The notes under the pieces were generated by a model. It was not told the DNA's origin and made no database searches. It saw nothing but the letters and a program-made list of their open reading frames with translations. From NCBI RefSeq assembly GCF_000685075.1, contig NZ_BAYD01000019.1, forward strand, positions 62,001-126,000: a stretch of 64,000 nt of DNA. The letters run 5' to 3'. Positions 1 to 8,422 of this stretch are shown piece by piece. The DNA is from Paraburkholderia oxyphila NBRC 105797 (lineage in GTDB: Bacteria > Pseudomonadota > Gammaproteobacteria > Burkholderiales > Burkholderiaceae). The stretch's first letter is position 1; each line of letters begins with the position of its first letter. The translations under genes and the position numbers were made by a program.

Positions 1-18
1 GCCAATAGATTCCTATGG

Positions 19-27
19 TTATCCACA
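19..27 (+). promoter_or_regulatory. DnaA box, perfect match
   Basis: TTATCCACA matches the strict DnaA 9-mer consensus. It lies 32 bp before the first iteron-like repeat. A single 9-mer can occur by chance, but its place beside the repeat array supports a role in initiation. Confidence 0.6.
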
Positions 28-58
28 ATCCACGTCGGCCACGCGAGGAAACCGGCCA

Positions 59-709
59 TTCCCGAAAATCCTCACCTCAATACATCGTGCAGACTGAAAG
101 CGCGCGTCACCACCCTGCACCAGTAGCTCCCGAAAAACCTCACCTTGGCGGATCAGCCGAAACACCGGGCAGCATCACGCGCCTTTGCAAATCAACCTTC
201 CGGCGTCAGTGAACGCCAACTTGCTCCCGAAAAGGCTCACCTGAGTAGCCTTTTCGGCCCAAATCGGCCCCCGAATAAACTCACCTCACGCGGGCACGAC
301 ACGCCAGGCACGGCCGATTTCGCGGCACTGCGACAAACTCCCGGAAAAGCTCACCTTAATACGCACGCGGAGTCGAAGCCTCCTCCGGCATTGTCATCTC
401 CTCTCAGGATCAAGCACTCTTGCGCTCCTGTAAAAGCTCACCTCAAGGTCCGAAAAGCCGCGAATTCGGTCAAAATGCCCCTTCGTCTCCCGAAAAGCTT
501 CACCTTGGCCAGGCGATTCTTCCCGATCTCCCTCACCGCAGCTTCCAGGCGACCCAAATTGACGCCGAAAACCCGCCCAATCACACACCCCGAATCCCCT
601 CACCGTTGCAATTCATGTAACAACACCCACTGCCCCGATGTGTCGGGGGCAGAGTCCCCGTCCACTCCCGTATTGACTCACCCTTGCTGCAGAGTCAAGA
701 ATCGGGGTC
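59..709 (-). repeat. Irregularly spaced iteron-like repeats, nine copies
   Basis: Copies of CTCCCGAAAA-N2-CTCACCTTT (plus-strand reading) begin at 59, 127, 224, 268, 338, 425, 487, 587 and 665, each 21 bp long. The best are at 127, 224 and 487; those at 587 and 665 are degenerate. All share one orientation, opposite to most copies elsewhere in the window. Start-to-start spacing is 44 to 100 bp. Confidence 0.8.
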
Positions 710-819
710 GTCCCGAACCCGCTCACGTCCTGTCCCGCAAGCACTCACCCCCTTCCCCGAAGCCCATCACCCGCCTGTCCCGCAGAGGCTCACCACCGTT
801 CCCGTAAAGGTTCACCTCT
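710..819 (-). repeat. Phased iteron array, five copies at a 22-23-bp period
   Basis: Five further copies of the 21-bp repeat start at 710, 732, 754, 777 and 799, a step of 22 or 23 bp (about two helical turns), so a bound protein would load on one face of the DNA. The individual copies are degenerate (CCCG and TCAC are the most constant parts), but order and spacing are strict. Directly adjacent direct repeats of this length next to an AT-rich stretch are typical of Rep-binding iterons. Confidence 0.7.
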
Positions 820-1157
820 TCGGGCTGAAACCCACGCCAGGTAAGGGTTTGCTGTGGCGTTAACGTCTTTTAACAGGTATCAAGGGTGTTTACTTTTATT
901 ACTCTCAAGCCCATCTACCCCGCGAGCCCTCCGGGATATCCACACCCCGCAGAGCCTCAAGATCCGTTTTTGCCAGTACAACCACTCGTGAAACAACGTC
1001 TATAAATGGTTCACTTCCAGAAAGCCAAGCGTTTACAATGGCTTATGGAACAAACTTCGTTTTGTTTCACGAAGCGCCGACTCAAGCGACAGCAAAATCG
1101 TCATTTGGAGTGCCTGCTTCGCCTGAATGACACGTCTCCGAAAGACTGCACGGATAG

Positions 1158-1195
1158 TTGTATGGATCAATACGTAATTTGTTATTATTCGATCC
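1158..1195 (+). promoter_or_regulatory. Candidate promoter and operator of the kfrA-like gene
   Basis: TTGTAT at 1158-1163 and TTATTA at 1182-1187 are separated by 18 bp. An imperfect inverted repeat, GGATCAATA facing TATTCGATCC, spans 1164-1195 and covers the promoter core. KfrA proteins are known to bind and repress their own promoters, so this is the natural autoregulatory operator. The promoter is a by-eye match only. Confidence 0.4.
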
Positions 1196-1223
1196 GTTAT
1201 CCCTCGCAGACGCAGAGACGACC

Positions 1224-2435
1224 ATGATTCGAGACGAAGACCGCCAGGCCCTCCGCGAAGAGCTGGAAACCTTGCGCAAAGACGGCGCGCGCCGGCAGGA
1301 CCTGTCCTTACATGCCTGCAAGCGTCTCTTTTTCGACTTCGGCATCCGTCCCTCAATGGCCACCGTCCGGGATTTGACCCAGACTGGCAGCGCCAGTGAC
1401 ATTCCCAAAGACATCGAGCTTTTCTGGCAACGCATTCGTGCGGCGTCGAAGGTGCGCGTCGGCAACGGCGCTATTCCGTCCGCGTTGGAAGAGCGCGCCG
1501 GCGAACTCCTTGGTGCTCTATATGAAGAGGCCCGAGCGCTGGCCCGGCAGACGCTCGAGGCCGAGCGTCAGGAAATCGAGTCTGGCCGCCACGATGCCGA
1601 ACAGGCATTGCGCGATGCAGAGGCCCGACGTCTTGCCGCCGATGAAATGCTCCAGCGCAGCGAGGCCCGCATAGAAGCGGCCTGGGCTCGCGTGCGCGAG
1701 CTCGAAAACCAGCTGGCGACCGCTTCCGCGCATGGCGCACTGCATCAGGACAGCCTGCAGGCAACGGCACGCCGCCTCGAGGCTGAAAACGAGTCGCTCC
1801 AGAAGCGTATCGAGACGGAGCAGACCACCAATGCCGGCCTGCGCGACCGCATCGACGGTTTGCACGAAGAAATGCGCAAAAGCACCGAGCACTACGCGCA
1901 ACAGATCAAGGATGCGCTCGCCGAGGCCGAACGCCGCGTGAAGCCCATGCTGGTCGAACTCGATTCGCTGCGCACGATGTCGTCCACGTGGCAGTCGGCC
2001 CAGCGCGAGGCCAGCAAGAAGGAATTCGAATTCATCCAGCAACTGGCCACGGCCAAGGCGCGGGCGGACCGGCTCGACGCCGTATTGCGCGAGCGCTCGG
2101 ACGAGGTTGACGTGCTCACGCGCCAGGTTGCGACGTTGCGCACGCAACAGGGTATCGACGGTTCGGTTGCCGGCGTGTTGTGCGCGCTCGCGCAGGCCGG
2201 GCGCCTGGGCGAGGACGAGCTGGCGCAACTCGGCACGCGCGTCGACGCCCATGTGAGCCTGCCGGCGCATTGCCCGAACTGCGAGGATGGCGAGCCGGAG
2301 CTGGCGCAGGTCGATGGCCGCTTCGAACTGTCGTGTCCCGAGTGCGACTACACGTCGGGCCTGGGCGTGTCGCGACTCGAGGCCGTTGCGCGCTTCACAG
2401 CGGGCAAGAAAGATGTCCGCAATGCCGTGAGGTGA
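1224..2435 (+). CDS. KfrA-like DNA-binding coiled-coil protein
   Basis: The protein has 403 residues from the ATG at 1224, preceded by a modest purine-rich site; a longer frame to 1158 would overlap the promoter. Residues about 1-80 resemble the KfrA_N winged DNA-binding domain, including the stretch HACKRLFFDFGIRPS. Residues about 90-330 are a long Ala/Glu/Arg-rich heptad region predicted to form a coiled coil. The C-terminus carries two CxxC pairs (CPNC and CPEC) about 25 residues apart, a likely zinc ribbon that is not part of classical plasmid KfrA. KfrA proteins are nucleoid-like plasmid stabilisers and autorepressors. The position beside the iteron region suggests replicon maintenance. 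The stop codon lies inside a dispersed 21-bp repeat. Confidence 0.75.
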   Translation: MIRDEDRQALREELETLRKDGARRQDLSLHACKRLFFDFGIRPSMATVRDLTQTGSASDIPKDIELFWQRIRAASKVRVGNGAIPSALEERAGELLGALYEEARALARQTLEAERQEIESGRHDAEQALRDAEARRLAADEMLQRSEARIEAAWARVRELENQLATASAHGALHQDSLQATARRLEAENESLQKRIETEQTTNAGLRDRIDGLHEEMRKSTEHYAQQIKDALAEAERRVKPMLVELDSLRTMSSTWQSAQREASKKEFEFIQQLATAKARADRLDAVLRERSDEVDVLTRQVATLRTQQGIDGSVAGVLCALAQAGRLGEDELAQLGTRVDAHVSLPAHCPNCEDGEPELAQVDGRFELSCPECDYTSGLGVSRLEAVARFTAGKKDVRNAVR

Positions 2436-2448
2436 GCATTTTCGGGAG
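2428..2448 (+). repeat. Dispersed 21-bp repeat overlapping the kfrA-like stop codon
   Basis: GGTGAG-CATTTTC-GGGAG occupies 2431-2448 and the three preceding bases complete the 21-bp frame. The TGA at 2433-2435 that ends the kfrA-like gene is built from the repeat. This is the first copy in the opposite orientation to the origin array. Confidence 0.75.
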
Positions 2449-2541
2449 GCGCCGGGTGCCGGGAACGGGAGCTTTTACGGGAGCGGCAACGGCGCGCGAT
2501 GTAGACGGATAGCGCTTTTCCGCCTCGAACCTCAGTGTGCT

Positions 2542-3537
2542 TCAGTCTGCTTCGGGCGCGACATCCGCGCGACTCGCGGATGCTTCCCGGTCGGCCCAGA
2601 CGCGCCATGCGCGATGCAGCCGCCCCGCGGAAATCGGTTGCAGGAAGCCGAGCCACTGCCCCACCTGATCGGCGTGGGTGCCGCGCTCGAACAAATCGGC
2701 TGCAAAGCTGTTGCGCAGGGTTTGCGGGCTCGCGCGTTCGGCGCGGGTTTCAGCGATGCCCGCCGTCTCCATCAATGCGTCGATCGCGCGCAGCACGGTG
2801 GCCTTGTGCATCGGACGCCCATTCGGCGAGCCGGGAAACACGAGCTGCCCGGGCAGGCCCGCGAGACGACGCGCTTCGAGCCAGGCCCCCATCACGTCGA
2901 CGGCGAATGGCGCGAGCCGCGTGCTGTGGGTGAAGGCCGGATTGTCGGCTTCGAGGGTGATCCATTCCGAGCCGATGGCCGTGGCGTCGAGCTTCAGCGC
3001 GATGGCGTCGCCGGTTTTCAGGCCGCCGCCGAGGAAGACGGCCACGAGCGCGCGGTCGCGCCGCTCGCGCCAGCGCTTCGCGGCCGACTGCTCGGTAAGC
3101 GGCGCGAACAGCCGCGCGATCACGGCGGCGCGTTCTATGGCAGTGAGAAATCCGGTAGGTTCGTTCTCGCGCGCATTGCGCCAGGCGGCCTCGCCGTCCT
3201 GGGCGATGAAGCGCGCGGGGTTCGTGGACGCCAGTTCGATCTGGCGCACGTGATCGAGCACGCGCTCGATGAGGCGCAGATAGCGCAGCCGCTGCGGCTT
3301 CTTCACGTCGAGCCCGGCGACGAATTCGGCGATCGTGCCGGTGTCCACGGAAACAATCGTCTTGCGCCTGAGCGCGAGCCATTCGAGAAACCGCCCCCAT
3401 TGCACGCGGTAGACGTCGGCAGACGACTGGCGCAAATCCTGGGAAGCCAGCCAGGCGTCGAAGGCGGCGGCCGGATCGTGCTGCCAGTCCTTGCGCTGCT
3501 GGTCGAAGAGGTCGCGAGAGGAATGGGAGGTGCTCAT
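2542..3537 (-). CDS. Tyrosine-recombinase-family protein with degenerate catalytic residues
   Basis: The protein has 331 residues from the ATG at 3537, which follows a good AAGGA site; a longer open frame upstream lacks support. It has the two-domain lambda-integrase/Xer layout: an N-terminal SAM-like core-binding domain (about 25-115) and a C-terminal catalytic fold (about 140-310). The catalytic positions are altered. The first Arg motif reads GGLKTGDAIALK. The HxLR box reads QTLRNSF, keeping only Arg. The LGH box reads WLGF. The stretch where the nucleophilic Tyr should lie reads SAGRLHRAW, without Tyr. It is therefore probably a DNA-binding relic or an exapted protein rather than an active recombinase. 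It may be co-transcribed with the SOS-box gene upstream (115 bp gap). Confidence 0.75.
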   Translation of the reverse strand: MSTSHSSRDLFDQQRKDWQHDPAAAFDAWLASQDLRQSSADVYRVQWGRFLEWLALRRKTIVSVDTGTIAEFVAGLDVKKPQRLRYLRLIERVLDHVRQIELASTNPARFIAQDGEAAWRNARENEPTGFLTAIERAAVIARLFAPLTEQSAAKRWRERRDRALVAVFLGGGLKTGDAIALKLDATAIGSEWITLEADNPAFTHSTRLAPFAVDVMGAWLEARRLAGLPGQLVFPGSPNGRPMHKATVLRAIDALMETAGIAETRAERASPQTLRNSFAADLFERGTHADQVGQWLGFLQPISAGRLHRAWRVWADREASASRADVAPEAD

Positions 3538-3652
3538 CACTATCCTTCCGTTAGTTGCGTTACGAGAAAGGATTCTAGCGAAATCCGCGCGGGACCGGGC
3601 GCCGCCATGCGGCGAAGCCGGCCCTGCCGCGCGCGGCGACATACGATAGCCG

Positions 3653-4066
3653 TCACCCGCCCCACGCGCGCGAGCGCTTCGCTGCGGCGCGCCGCCGGGC
3701 TTCGCGCTGGGCGTCCTGCGCGCTTTGGGCTGCCCGCTCATAGGCGCTGACGGCGAATGCGAACACCGCCGGCAGCGCATTGGACTGGCCAAAGTCGACC
3801 GTCTCGTCGGTTTCCGGGTACGCGAGGCCGCCCGGACGCTGGAACAGGCCGAGCATCAGCGTGTCGTGACGGCTCGCGAAACCGAGGTCGGCGAGCGCTT
3901 CCGCCTCGATAGCGTGCAACAGGCGCCAGGTGAGCGGTACCTGCTGGGCGATATAGCGTTGTGCGATGTTGCGCACGATCTGCTCGAGGTCGCGCGCGGC
4001 CGCTTGAAAACGCAAGGCGGCCAGTTCCTGCTCGTTCGGGGTTCGCGAGGTTTGCGGGGATTGCAT
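3653..4066 (-). CDS. Hypothetical protein downstream of a LexA box
   Basis: The 137-residue protein starts at 4066 behind a clear GGAGCAG site. It is mostly helical and soluble, with no signal peptide or membrane segment, and ends in an Ala/Arg-rich basic tail that could touch nucleic acid. I do not recognise the family. A near-consensus LexA box lies 25 bp upstream of the start codon, so damage-inducible expression is the main clue to its role. The degenerate recombinase gene follows in the same direction and may form an operon with it. Confidence 0.65.
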   Translation of the reverse strand: MQSPQTSRTPNEQELAALRFQAAARDLEQIVRNIAQRYIAQQVPLTWRLLHAIEAEALADLGFASRHDTLMLGLFQRPGGLAYPETDETVDFGQSNALPAVFAFAVSAYERAAQSAQDAQREARRRAAAKRSRAWGG

Positions 4067-4090
4067 GGCGGCTGCTCCGGTCGTTCTTTT

Positions 4091-4110
4091 TACTGTATGA
4101 ATATACAGTA
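4091..4110 (-). promoter_or_regulatory. LexA (SOS) box
   Basis: TACTGTATGAATATACAGTA has the full CTGT-N8-ACAG core with AT-rich centre and matches the extended 20-bp proteobacterial LexA consensus at all but the two central positions. It lies 25 bp before the start of the 137-residue gene, where it would cover the promoter. The next gene on the other side converges on this spacer, so the box can serve only the minus-strand gene or genes. Confidence 0.8.
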
Positions 4111-4212
4111 GTCGGCGCGATCGTGCAGCCTCATCCGTTCGGCCAGGGATCGTCGAATGGTCGGATGCGGGGCGACACGCCTGAAGGCCGGCGACGGGCG
4201 ACTGCCGTCCGC

Positions 4213-4974
4213 TCAGCCGTGGATCACGATCAGCAGCGCACGCGCCTCACCCTTGCCCACGTTGCGGATCGCGTGCGGCTGGTCGCCGATATAGCGCGCC
4301 GTGTCCGCCGTCTTCAGACGCTCGTGCGCGTCCCCCGCCTCCACCTCGATCGTGCCCTGCAGAACGGTGAGATGCTCGCGCGTGCCGGGCTCGTGCGCCG
4401 CCGACACCAGGGCGCCGCCCGGCTTGAGCGTGAGTTCATACCACTCGAAATGGCCGGCCAGCTCGATCGGCCCCCAGACGCGCAATTGATAGCCTGCTTC
4501 ATGCCCATGCAGGGTCGGGATGTCGTGCGGCCCGGCCACCGTGATGGCGTCGGGCGCGCGCGGCGCGACGAACAGCGAATCGAGCTTCACGCCCAGCGCG
4601 TTCGTGAGCCGCCACGCCACGGCGATCGTCGGATTCGCCTTGTCGCGCTCAATTTCCGATAGCATGGATTTTGAGACGCCGGCCGCGCGCGACAGCTCGT
4701 CGAGCGTCATCTTGCGCTCGCTGCGCAGGCGCTGGATCTGCTCGCCCACGCGCGGCGGCGCGGCAGGCGCGGCCCGAACGGACGGATCCGGGAGCTCCGC
4801 CGCCGGGTTTGCTGCGGCGCGGGATTTGCGCGTGGGGGTTTTGGTCCCCGCATTCTCGCCTGCGTGGGCACCGGCGTGGCTCGCTGCGCCGGAATGTTCG
4901 GCCGATGAATCCGGCGATGCTGCACGCTTGCCCGCGCGCGAACCTGTGCCGATGCTTGCCATGGACTGCCTCAT
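4213..4974 (-). CDS. XRE-family transcriptional regulator with C-terminal cupin domain
   Basis: The 253-residue protein has a low-complexity Ala/Ser-rich N-terminal extension (about 1-75), a lambda-repressor-type helix-turn-helix (about 78-135, with LDELSRAAGVSKSMLSEIER) and a C-terminal cupin (about 155-250, with PGTREHLTVLQGTIEVEAGD). Regulators of this build often sense small metabolites through the cupin and control an adjacent operon. It is divergent from kbl-tdh, so threonine catabolism is the likely target. A perfect 18-bp palindrome lies 10 bp upstream of the start, fitting autoregulation. The true start could be internal, because the N-terminal extension is not needed for the fold. 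Confidence 0.85.
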   Translation of the reverse strand: MRQSMASIGTGSRAGKRAASPDSSAEHSGAASHAGAHAGENAGTKTPTRKSRAAANPAAELPDPSVRAAPAAPPRVGEQIQRLRSERKMTLDELSRAAGVSKSMLSEIERDKANPTIAVAWRLTNALGVKLDSLFVAPRAPDAITVAGPHDIPTLHGHEAGYQLRVWGPIELAGHFEWYELTLKPGGALVSAAHEPGTREHLTVLQGTIEVEAGDAHERLKTADTARYIGDQPHAIRNVGKGEARALLIVIHG

Positions 4975-4984
4975 CGATTAAAGT

Positions 4985-5002
4985 TGTTCGATATATCGAA
5001 CA
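4985..5002. promoter_or_regulatory. Palindromic operator between the XRE regulator and kbl
   Basis: TGTTCGATATATCGAACA is a perfect 18-bp palindrome in the 151-bp divergent spacer, 10 bp before the regulator start and 123 bp before kbl. Symmetry, length and position are those expected for the dimeric helix-turn-helix regulator next to it. Confidence 0.65.
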
Positions 5003-5125
5003 TGAGTTCGGAAAAACGAATAATTTCGCTCAAAGCTGACGGCGACTATAGCAGCCGCGGCTTGGGCTGTGTCGGTCAGAGCTCTTCCTCTGGCCCCATG
5101 CAAGATTGCCCAGGAGCACGATGCA

Positions 5126-6325
5126 ATGGCTACCCCCTATCTCGATCACCTGCGCGCGACGCTCGACCAGATTCGCGCGGACGGCTTCTACAAGAGCGAG
5201 CGCGTGATCGCGACGCCGCAATCGTCGTCCATCGGACTCGCCGACGGCAGCGACGTTCTGAACTTCTGCGCCAACAATTATCTGGGCCTCGCAAACGACG
5301 CGCGCCTGATCGCCGCGGCGAAGGACGGGCTCGAGCGCGATGGCTTCGGCATGGCCTCGGTGCGCTTCATCTGCGGCACGCAAACGGTGCACAAGCAGCT
5401 CGAAAGCGCGCTCGCCGCGTTCCTGCAGACCGAAGACTGCATTCTCTATTCGAGCTGCTTCGACGCCAATGGGGGCCTCTTCGAAACGCTGCTCGGCGAA
5501 GAGGACGCGATCATCAGCGACGAGCTCAATCACGCGAGCATCATCGACGGCGTGCGGCTCTCGAAGGCGCGCCGCTACCGCTACAAGAACAACGATCTCG
5601 CCGATCTCGAAGCGAAGCTGCGCGAAGCCGATGAAGCCGGCGCGCGCTACAAGCTCATCGCGACCGACGGGGTGTTCTCGATGGACGGCATCATCGCCGA
5701 CCTCAAGGGCATCTGCGATCTGGCCGACCGCTACGGCGCGCTCGTGATGGTCGACGACTCGCATGCTGTGGGCTTTATCGGCGCGCATGGCCGCGGCACG
5801 CCCGAGCACTGCGGCGTGGCGCAACGCGTGGACATCATCACGGGCACGCTCGGCAAGGCGCTGGGCGGCGCGTCGGGTGGCTATGTGGCGGCGAAGAAGG
5901 AAGTGATCGAGCTGCTGCGCCAGCGCTCGCGTCCGTATCTGTTCTCGAACACGCTCACCCCGAGCATCGCGGCCGCGTCGCTCGCGGTGCTCGAGCTGAT
6001 CGCGAGCGCCGAAGGCGCGCAACTGCGCGCGCGCGTGCAGGCCAACGGTGCGCATTTCCGCCGCGAGATGAGCGCGCTCGGTTTCACGCTCGTGCCGGGC
6101 GAGCATCCGATCATCCCCGTGATGCTCGGCGACGCGCAGGTGGCCGCGAAGATGGCCGATGCCTTGCTGCACGAAGGCGTCTACGTGATCGGCTTTTCGT
6201 ATCCGGTCGTGCCGAAGGGCCGCGCGCGCATCCGCACGCAGATGAGCGCGGCGCATACCCCCGAGCAGATCGACCGCGCCGTGGCCGCGTTTGCGCGCGT
6301 AGGCAAGCAGCTTGGCGTGATTTGA
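5126..6325 (+). CDS. kbl: Glycine C-acetyltransferase (2-amino-3-ketobutyrate CoA ligase)
   Basis: The enzyme cleaves 2-amino-3-ketobutyrate with CoA to glycine and acetyl-CoA, the second step of threonine catabolism. The 399-residue protein starts at 5126 ([10 protein letters not shown]) after an AGGAG site; the longer frame from 5069 is unlikely. It is a fold-type I PLP enzyme of the alpha-oxoamine synthase family: [12 protein letters not shown] near residue 50, the cofactor region [19 protein letters not shown] near 210, and the Schiff-base lysine in [14 protein letters not shown] near 245. Length equals that of E. coli Kbl. tdh follows after 18 bp, clearly the same operon. Confidence 0.97.
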   Translation: MATPYLDHLRATLDQIRADGFYKSERVIATPQSSSIGLADGSDVLNFCANNYLGLANDARLIAAAKDGLERDGFGMASVRFICGTQTVHKQLESALAAFLQTEDCILYSSCFDANGGLFETLLGEEDAIISDELNHASIIDGVRLSKARRYRYKNNDLADLEAKLREADEAGARYKLIATDGVFSMDGIIADLKGICDLADRYGALVMVDDSHAVGFIGAHGRGTPEHCGVAQRVDIITGTLGKALGGASGGYVAAKKEVIELLRQRSRPYLFSNTLTPSIAAASLAVLELIASAEGAQLRARVQANGAHFRREMSALGFTLVPGEHPIIPVMLGDAQVAAKMADALLHEGVYVIGFSYPVVPKGRARIRTQMSAAHTPEQIDRAVAAFARVGKQLGVI

Positions 6326-6343
6326 GAAGGATGACGAAATAAC

Positions 6344-7375
6344 ATGAAAGCACTTGCCAAGCTCGAACGGGCCCCGGGCCTCACGCTCACCCGCGTGAAG
6401 AAGCCCGAAGTCGGCCACAACGACGTGATGATCAAGATCCGCCGCACGGCGATCTGCGGCACCGATATCCATATCTGGAAGTGGGACGACTGGGCGCAGA
6501 AGACCATTCCAGTGCCCATGCACGTGGGCCACGAATATGTGGGCGAGATCGTCGAGATGGGCCAGGAGGTGCGCGGCTTCGAGATCGGCGACCGCGTCTC
6601 GGGCGAAGGCCATATCACCTGTGGCTTCTGCCGCAACTGTCGCGCGGGACGCCGCCATTTGTGCCGCAACACCACCGGCGTGGGCGTGAACCGCGAAGGC
6701 GCATTCGCCGAATACCTCGTGATTCCGGCCTTCAACGCCTTCAAGATCCCGCCCGAGATCTCCGACGATCTCGCTGCGATCTTCGATCCGTTCGGCAACG
6801 CCACGCATACGGCGCTCTCGTTCAACCTCGTGGGCGAGGACGTGCTCATCACCGGCGCGGGGCCGATCGGCATCATGGCCGCCGCGATCGCAAAGCACGT
6901 GGGCGCGCGCAACGTCGTGATCACCGACGTGAACGACTACCGGCTCGAGCTCGCGCGCAAGATGGGCGCGACGCGTGCGGTGAACGTCGCGCGCGATTCG
7001 CTGCGCGACGTGATGAACGAGCTGCACATGACCGAGGGCTTCGACGTGGGCCTCGAAATGTCGGGCGTGCCGAGCGCGTTCACGGCGCTGCTCGAGTCGA
7101 TGAACCATGGCGGCAAGGTCGCGTTGCTCGGCATTCCACCCGCGCAAACCGCCATCGACTGGAATCAGGTCATCTTCAAGGGCCTCGAAATCAAGGGCAT
7201 TTATGGCCGCGAGATGTTCGAGACCTGGTACAAGATGGTCGCGATGCTGCAAAGCGGGCTCGATCTCTCGCCCATCATCACGCACCGCTTCAGCGTGGAC
7301 GACTACGAGCAAGGCTTCGCGGCGATGCTCTCCGGCGAGAGCGGCAAGGTGATTCTCGACTGGACTGCCGCCTGA
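6344..7375 (+). CDS. tdh: L-threonine 3-dehydrogenase
   Basis: This zinc-dependent medium-chain dehydrogenase oxidises L-threonine to 2-amino-3-ketobutyrate with NAD+, supplying the substrate for Kbl. The 343-residue protein has the catalytic zinc motif [11 protein letters not shown] near residue 38 and GHEYVGE after it, the structural zinc cluster [15 protein letters not shown] near 93-107, and the Rossmann glycine motif [20 protein letters not shown] near 170. Length and motifs match E. coli Tdh closely. It is the last gene of the kbl-tdh operon and converges on the yceI-like gene. Confidence 0.97.
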   Translation: MKALAKLERAPGLTLTRVKKPEVGHNDVMIKIRRTAICGTDIHIWKWDDWAQKTIPVPMHVGHEYVGEIVEMGQEVRGFEIGDRVSGEGHITCGFCRNCRAGRRHLCRNTTGVGVNREGAFAEYLVIPAFNAFKIPPEISDDLAAIFDPFGNATHTALSFNLVGEDVLITGAGPIGIMAAAIAKHVGARNVVITDVNDYRLELARKMGATRAVNVARDSLRDVMNELHMTEGFDVGLEMSGVPSAFTALLESMNHGGKVALLGIPPAQTAIDWNQVIFKGLEIKGIYGREMFETWYKMVAMLQSGLDLSPIITHRFSVDDYEQGFAAMLSGESGKVILDWTAA

Positions 7376-7388
7376 GGTTTCGCGCCGC

Positions 7389-8093
7389 TCATTGCGGCGC
7401 CGCCTCCGATGCCGCCGCCTCGCCCGGCGGCCGCTGTTCGAACTCGGCCTGGATGCGCACGTCGATCTCGTCGCCGACGGCCGGATACCACGTCGTCAGC
7501 CCGAACTTCGCGCGGCTGAAATGCCCCGTGGCCGCGAAACCGAGCGTCGGCTGCTTCGTGAGCGGGTTCGGCGCATAGCCGTTGAACACCACGTCGAGCG
7601 TGACGGACTGCGTCACGCCATGAATCGTGAGATCGCCCGTGAGCTTGCCGGCGGGCTTGCCATTCACGTCGGCGGTGCGCTCGAAATGCGTGCTCACGAA
7701 GCGGATCTGGGCATAGCGCTCGACGTCCAGCATCTGCGGACCCTTCACCATGCGATCGAGCAGTGGCACGTTGGTGTCGAGGCTCGCCGCGTCGATCACG
7801 GCCTCCACCGTCGCACTCTCCAGCGCGTTCGCGCGCCAGTCGAGCTGCGCGCTCGCGCGATCGAAGCGCATCACGAAGCGCGTGTAGTGCAGATGGTCGA
7901 CGTCGAACACGATGCTCCAGTGATGCGCGTCCAGCGTGTAGTGTCCCGCCGGCACGGACGCCTCGGCGGGGCTCACGCTGTGCGTGACGACGCGCAGCGG
8001 CGTGCAGGCGAACAGCAGACAGGCCGCGGCCAGCGCGGCGCACAGCGTGCGGCGGCGCGCGTGCGGGGTGGCTGCGGCTGGGGAGCGGTTCAT
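7389..8093 (-). CDS. YceI-family lipoprotein
   Basis: The protein has 234 residues from the ATG at 8093. A basic n-region, a hydrophobic stretch and the lipobox LLFAC give a lipoprotein signal with the modified Cys near residue 31. The mature part is a YceI domain, a lipocalin-like barrel that binds polyprenyl or fatty-acid-like ligands, with the typical opening GHYTLDAHHWSIVFDVDHL and DLTIHGVTQSVTLDVVF in the middle. Family members are induced by stress or high pH, but the exact ligand cannot be told. It converges on tdh (13-bp gap). Confidence 0.88.
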   Translation of the reverse strand: MNRSPAAATPHARRRTLCAALAAACLLFACTPLRVVTHSVSPAEASVPAGHYTLDAHHWSIVFDVDHLHYTRFVMRFDRASAQLDWRANALESATVEAVIDAASLDTNVPLLDRMVKGPQMLDVERYAQIRFVSTHFERTADVNGKPAGKLTGDLTIHGVTQSVTLDVVFNGYAPNPLTKQPTLGFAATGHFSRAKFGLTTWYPAVGDEIDVRIQAEFEQRPPGEAAASEAAPQ

Positions 8094-8422
8094 GGGGTCT
8101 CCATTTCGGGTGCCTGGCGAGTGAAAATCGTTCGCGTCGTTAATGTAGTTACGAAAGGCGGCGCACTTTTGTTCCATCGACAGCCATGATTCTTGAATGA
8201 CCGCAGATCGGGCGCGGGTCGTCATTCTTGCACGTTGCGCGGCGAGTCTCCTGGCACGAGGGACGAAGCGCATGCGCGCGCAGCCTTCGCACGGCGCCTC
8301 GAGCGCAGCGTTTGCGCCACGCATTGCAACGCAGCCCGATTTCGGGTTTGATATCGGATCACCGCCCGTTACTGGAACGTGGGGAGTCTGGAGAGCCCGG
8401 GCCACCCGGAGGAAGCCGCCGC
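8094..8422. other. Divergent spacer between yceI-like and araC-like genes
   Basis: These 329 bp hold the 5' regions of two divergent genes. I see no convincing gene, repeat or strong palindrome in them; the open frames running through have no coding features. Confidence 0.5.

Larger units (their letters stand above)
1..1000. other. Probable replication origin region (non-coding, iterons plus DnaA box)
   Basis: No convincing gene lies here; the open frames are by-products of repeated GC-rich sequence. The stretch contains a perfect DnaA box at 19-27, a one-mismatch DnaA-like box at 936-944, 14 copies of a 21-bp repeat from 59 to 819 all in one orientation, and an AT-richer stretch at about 850-905 that could serve as an unwinding element. 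This layout is that of an iteron-controlled origin of a secondary chromosome or megaplasmid. The neighbouring kfrA-like gene, of a family usually linked to plasmid maintenance, agrees with this. The initiator gene is not in the window, so the origin call is an inference. Confidence 0.65.

Noticed and set aside
145-807. 220-codon frame through the first kilobase
   Set aside because: It is made of repeated KAHL/PEKAHL segments generated by the 21-bp repeats, without ribosome site or fold.
710-819. CRISPR array
   Set aside because: The 22-bp period leaves no unique spacers and the copies are degenerate; no cas gene is near. The 14-bp, 15-bp and 8-bp arrays also lack spacers.
2542-3537. Active integrase of a genomic island
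   Set aside because: The catalytic residues are missing and no attachment-site repeat or phage gene was found nearby.
5030-7312. Minus-strand open frame of 760 codons
   Set aside because: It is antisense to kbl and tdh, whose family motifs are unmistakable; long antisense frames are common in GC-rich DNA.
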